Shown: positions 4,814 to 7,358 of the stretch, one piece after another
Numbering within the stretch: position 1 is the stretch's first letter
Layout of the letters: every line of letters begins with the position of its first letter
Assembly: GCA_036266975.1 (NCBI GenBank)
Contig: DATAWZ010000250.1
Location: 1-7,358, forward strand
Origin: DATAWZ01 sp036266975
GTDB lineage: Bacteria > Actinomycetota > Thermoleophilia > Solirubrobacterales > Solirubrobacteraceae
Direction: 5' to 3'
Length of the DNA stretch: 7,358 bases
The notes under the pieces: generated by a model
Told to the model about the DNA's origin: nothing
Databases searched by the model: none
The model's input: only the letters and a program-made list of their open reading frames with translations
Made by a program: the position numbers and the translations under genes

Positions 4814-6598
4814 GTGAAGGACCTCGTGCGCATCGGATGCTGGGCCGCGTTCTGGGGCGACACCCCGCGCGCGGCCGAGCAGATCCTCACGGTGCCCGAC
4901 CTGGACTACATGGTCGGCGACCACCTCGCCGAGATCACGATGGCGTTGCTCGCGCGGGCGCGCGCGAAGGACCCCGAGGCGGGCTACGTCCCGGACTCGG
5001 TCGGCGTGCTCGCGAAGATCCTGCCCACGCTCGCCGAGCGTGGGATCAAGGTCGTCACCAACGGCGGCGCGCTGAACCCCGCCGCCGCGGCGCAGGCGCT
5101 GCGCGACGCCGTCGAGCAGGCCGGGCTCTCGCTGCGGGTCGCCGCGGTGGAGGGCGACGACGTGCTGCCGATGGGCGAGGCGCTGCTCGCCGCGCACCCC
5201 GGCGATCTGTTCACCGGGGTCCCGATCCCCGCCGGGCTGTCGACGATGAACGCCTACCTGGGCGCCACGCCGATCGCCCGCGCGCTGGACGCGGGCGCCG
5301 ACATCGTCGTCACCGGCCGGTGCGTGGACGCGGCGGTCGTCCTCGGGCCGCTGCTGCACGAGTTCGGCTGGAGCGAGGCCGACTACGACCTGCTCTCGGC
5401 CGGCTCGCTCGTCGGGCACATCGTCGAGTGCGGCCCGCAGTGCACGGGCGGCCTGCACACCGACTGGTGGGCGGTCCCCGGCTGGGAGAACATGGGCTAC
5501 CCGGTCGCCGAGGTCCGCCGCGACGGGACGGCGGTCATCACCAAGCCCGAGGGCACCGGTGGCCTGGTCACCCCGGCGACGGTCAGCGAGCAGATCCTCT
5601 ACGAGATCGGCGACCCCGGCGCCTACGTGATGCCCGACGTGGTCTGCGACTGGCGCGAGGTGTGCCTGGAGCAGGCCGGCCCGGAGCGGGTGGCGGTCTC
5701 CGGCGCGCGCGGCTCGGCGCCGACTCGCAGCTACAAGGTGTGTGCCACCCACCAGGACGGCTACCGCGTGATCGCCACCGCGCTGTTCGCCGGTCTCGAC
5801 GCCGCCGGACGCGCGCGCCGCGCCGGCGAGGCGATGGTCGCCCGCAGCGGGGCGCTGATCGCCGCCGCCGGCCACGAGCCGCTCGGCGACGTCTCGGTCG
5901 AGGTCGTCGGCGCGGGCGACCTGGTCGGCGACGCCTTCCGGCCCGACACGGCCGCCGAGGCCGTGCTGAAGATCGGCCTGCGTCATCCCCGCCGCGAGGC
6001 GCTCGAGCTCTTCGCCGGCGAGTTCGCGCCGCTGGCGCTGGTCGCGATGGGCATGACCGGCGGGTTCGCCGGCCGCCCGCGCGTGGCTCCGGTGTTCGCC
6101 GTCTATCACCTGCTCGCCGACAAGACGAGGGTGCCGGTCACCGTCGCGCTCGAGGGCGAGACGACGACCGTCCCGATCGCGCCCGGCGAGCGCGACGCGC
6201 CGTCCGCCTCGCCCGAGCTCCCGCGCGGCGGTGCGGACGCACCGGGCCGGGGTGAGAGCGTCCCGCTGCGGCGCATCGCCTACGGCCGCAGCGGCGACAA
6301 GGGTGACAAGGCCAACGTCGGGCTGATCGCGCGCCATCCCGAGCTCGCCGCGGTCATCCGCGACCAGGTCACTCCCGAGCGCGTCGCCGCGTTCTTCGCG
6401 CATTACGACTGTGGCGAGGTCCGCGGCTGGGAGCTGCCGGGGCTGCACGCCTTCAACTTCGTCATCGACGCCGTGCTCGGCGGCACCGGCGGGACCTCGA
6501 CCCTGCGCTACGACGCGCAGGGCAAGTCCTACGCCGCGATGCTGCTCGGGGTCCCGGTCGTCGTGCCCGCCGAGTGGGATCGCCTGCTCCCCGACTGA
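4814..6598 (+). CDS. Acyclic terpene utilisation AtuA-family protein (DUF1446)
   Basis: The product has 594 residues, the full length expected for the two-part AtuA family. The N-terminal DUF1446 domain spans about 5-445, with RIGCWAAFWGDTP near the start, VVTNGGALNP (80-89), IVVTGRCVDAAVVLGPL (164-180), GHIVECGPQCTGG (201-213) and KPEGTGGLVTP (244-254). A short low-complexity linker (about 455-482) leads to the small C-terminal AtuA-like domain (about 484-590) with the conserved GRSGDKGDKANVG (491-503) and the HAFNFVIDAVLGGTGG core. In Pseudomonas the namesake belongs to the atu cluster for citronellol/geraniol breakdown, but its biochemical role is not established. Homologues also sit in other acyl-CoA catabolic clusters, so terpene use here is only a possibility. 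GTG 4814 gives the family N-terminus. The crotonase start lies 12 bp past the stop, suggesting one transcript. Confidence 0.93.
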   Translation: MKDLVRIGCWAAFWGDTPRAAEQILTVPDLDYMVGDHLAEITMALLARARAKDPEAGYVPDSVGVLAKILPTLAERGIKVVTNGGALNPAAAAQALRDAVEQAGLSLRVAAVEGDDVLPMGEALLAAHPGDLFTGVPIPAGLSTMNAYLGATPIARALDAGADIVVTGRCVDAAVVLGPLLHEFGWSEADYDLLSAGSLVGHIVECGPQCTGGLHTDWWAVPGWENMGYPVAEVRRDGTAVITKPEGTGGLVTPATVSEQILYEIGDPGAYVMPDVVCDWREVCLEQAGPERVAVSGARGSAPTRSYKVCATHQDGYRVIATALFAGLDAAGRARRAGEAMVARSGALIAAAGHEPLGDVSVEVVGAGDLVGDAFRPDTAAEAVLKIGLRHPRREALELFAGEFAPLALVAMGMTGGFAGRPRVAPVFAVYHLLADKTRVPVTVALEGETTTVPIAPGERDAPSASPELPRGGADAPGRGESVPLRRIAYGRSGDKGDKANVGLIARHPELAAVIRDQVTPERVAAFFAHYDCGEVRGWELPGLHAFNFVIDAVLGGTGGTSTLRYDAQGKSYAAMLLGVPVVVPAEWDRLLPD

Positions 6599-6603
6599 GG
6601 AGA
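6597..6603 (+). promoter_or_regulatory. Shine-Dalgarno deciding the TTG start of the crotonase gene
   Basis: GAGGAGA overlaps the TGA stop of the AtuA-family gene (6596-6598) and is seven bases before the TTG at 6611. It supports the rare TTG start and translational coupling of the two genes. Confidence 0.7.
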
Positions 6604-6610
6604 CCGAACG

Positions 6611-7358
6611 TTGTCCGAGCACATCCTCTACGAGGTCCGCGACGGGGTTGCGTGGCTGACCATCAACCGTCCCGAGGCCCGTAACGCGCTCAACCAGGCC
6701 GCGCGTGACGGGCTGTGGCAGCGCTGCCGGGAGTTCGCCGCCGACGCGGACGCGCGCGTGCTGATCATCACCGGCGCGGGCGACAAGGCGTTCTGCGCGG
6801 GGGCCGATCTCAAGGAGATGGCCGAGGCGCAGATGCGGATCCCGCCCAAGGACCTGCTGCCCTACTTCAACCGCACGCTGAAGACCGACAAGCCGATCAT
6901 CGCGGCGGTCAACGGCCACGCCTTCGCCGGCGGCTTCCTGCTCGCCCAGATGGTCGACCTGGTCGTCGCCGCCGAGCACGCGACGTTCGCGATCACCGAG
7001 CCCAAGGTCGGCCGCGGATCGCCGTGGGCCTCGCCGCTGGCCTGGATCGTCGGGCCGCGCGTCGCGCTGGAGCTGCTGACGACCGCCGAGCCGCTCAGCG
7101 CCCAGCGCATGTACGACCTGGGCTTCGTCAACCGCTTGGCCCCGAGCGAGCGGCTGATCGAGGTCACCGACCAGATGGCCCGCGCGATCGCCGCCAACGC
7201 GCCGCTGTCGGTGCGGGCCGGCAAGGCGACCGTCTACCAGTCGGCCTCGCTGGGCTGGGAGGAGGGGCTGGACGCGGCCGATCGGCTGTGGGAGCCGGTG
7301 TATCTCTCCGACGACGCGCAGGAGGGCCCGCGCGCCTTCCGCGAGAAGCGCCCGCCGA
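6611..7358 (+). CDS. Enoyl-CoA hydratase/isomerase (crotonase) family protein (3' partial)
   Basis: The frame from TTG 6611 is open to the right edge (249 whole codons). The family is usually about 255-265 residues, so only a short tail is missing. Visible: the N-terminal strand VAWLTINRPEARNAL (13-27), the first oxyanion-hole segment FCAGADLKEM (61-70), the second oxyanion segment VNGHAFAGGFLLAQMVDLV (100-118) and EPKVGRGSPWASPLAW (130-145). Aligned by eye to rat mitochondrial enoyl-CoA hydratase, the second catalytic glutamate (Glu164) is kept as Glu130, but the first (Glu144) is Leu110. That argues against a standard 2-enoyl-CoA hydratase; an isomerase, lyase or other crotonase reaction is possible. 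The CoA-binding oxyanion hole is intact. Its position directly after the AtuA-family gene with a coupled ribosome-binding site suggests both serve one acyl-CoA catabolic route. Substrate unknown. Confidence 0.93.
   Translation, partial: MSEHILYEVRDGVAWLTINRPEARNALNQAARDGLWQRCREFAADADARVLIITGAGDKAFCAGADLKEMAEAQMRIPPKDLLPYFNRTLKTDKPIIAAVNGHAFAGGFLLAQMVDLVVAAEHATFAITEPKVGRGSPWASPLAWIVGPRVALELLTTAEPLSAQRMYDLGFVNRLAPSERLIEVTDQMARAIAANAPLSVRAGKATVYQSASLGWEEGLDAADRLWEPVYLSDDAQEGPRAFREKRPP

Noticed and set aside
4274..6979. A 901-codon open frame on the - strand opposite the stress protein, AtuA-family and crotonase genes
   Set aside because: It is rich in repetitive His, Asp, Arg and Gly stretches, shows no domain, and is antisense to three clearly recognisable proteins. 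Long antisense frames are an artefact of very high GC.

Overview
The window is very GC-rich and densely coding, with codon third positions almost all G or C. Several genes seem to start at or within a few bases of a TANNNT-type -10 element and lack a Shine-Dalgarno. It also encodes a mycofactocin-coupled dehydrogenase. Together these suggest the chromosome of an actinomycete, possibly a Thermoleophilia/Solirubrobacterales-like lineage. The phylum is a moderate inference; anything finer is a guess. I see no tRNA or rRNA gene, CRISPR array or insertion sequence.

Layout, left to right. (1) The window opens inside a + strand NirB/NasB-type FAD/NAD(P)H oxidoreductase with a C-terminal [2Fe-2S] BFD domain (ends 1244). 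(2) A - strand phosphotransferase (APH-fold kinase, ACAD10/11-like; 1213-2247) overlaps it tail to tail by 32 bp. (3) A 170-bp divergent gap holds a perfect 10-bp inverted repeat and a leaderless-type -10. (4) A + strand mycofactocin-coupled SDR dehydrogenase follows (2418-3257). (5) Positions 3258-3833 hold no intact gene but contain two recognisable remnants: the end of a TetR regulator on - and the C-terminus of a second SDR on +. They look like a divergent regulator/dehydrogenase pair collapsed by deletion. An orphan start-like signal follows at about 3728-3743. (6) A MarR regulator (3834-4277, -) and a universal stress protein (4325-4777, +) diverge from an AT-rich 47-bp gap with overlapping -10 elements and an imperfect palindrome, a likely autoregulated switch. 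(7) An AtuA-family (DUF1446) protein (4814-6598, +) is followed, 12 bp after its stop, by an enoyl-CoA hydratase/isomerase-family gene that runs off the right edge (6611-end).

How they may work together: the AtuA-family protein and the crotonase form a likely operon and point to catabolism of acyl-CoA esters of branched, terpenoid or similar lipids. The phosphotransferase and mycofactocin SDR are often found in actinobacterial alcohol and acyl-CoA catabolic regions, so the window reads as a mosaic of lipid/alcohol catabolism with a regulatory/stress pair inserted. The nitrite/nitrate-reductase-like flavoprotein probably belongs to a different unit extending left. No complete pathway is visible.
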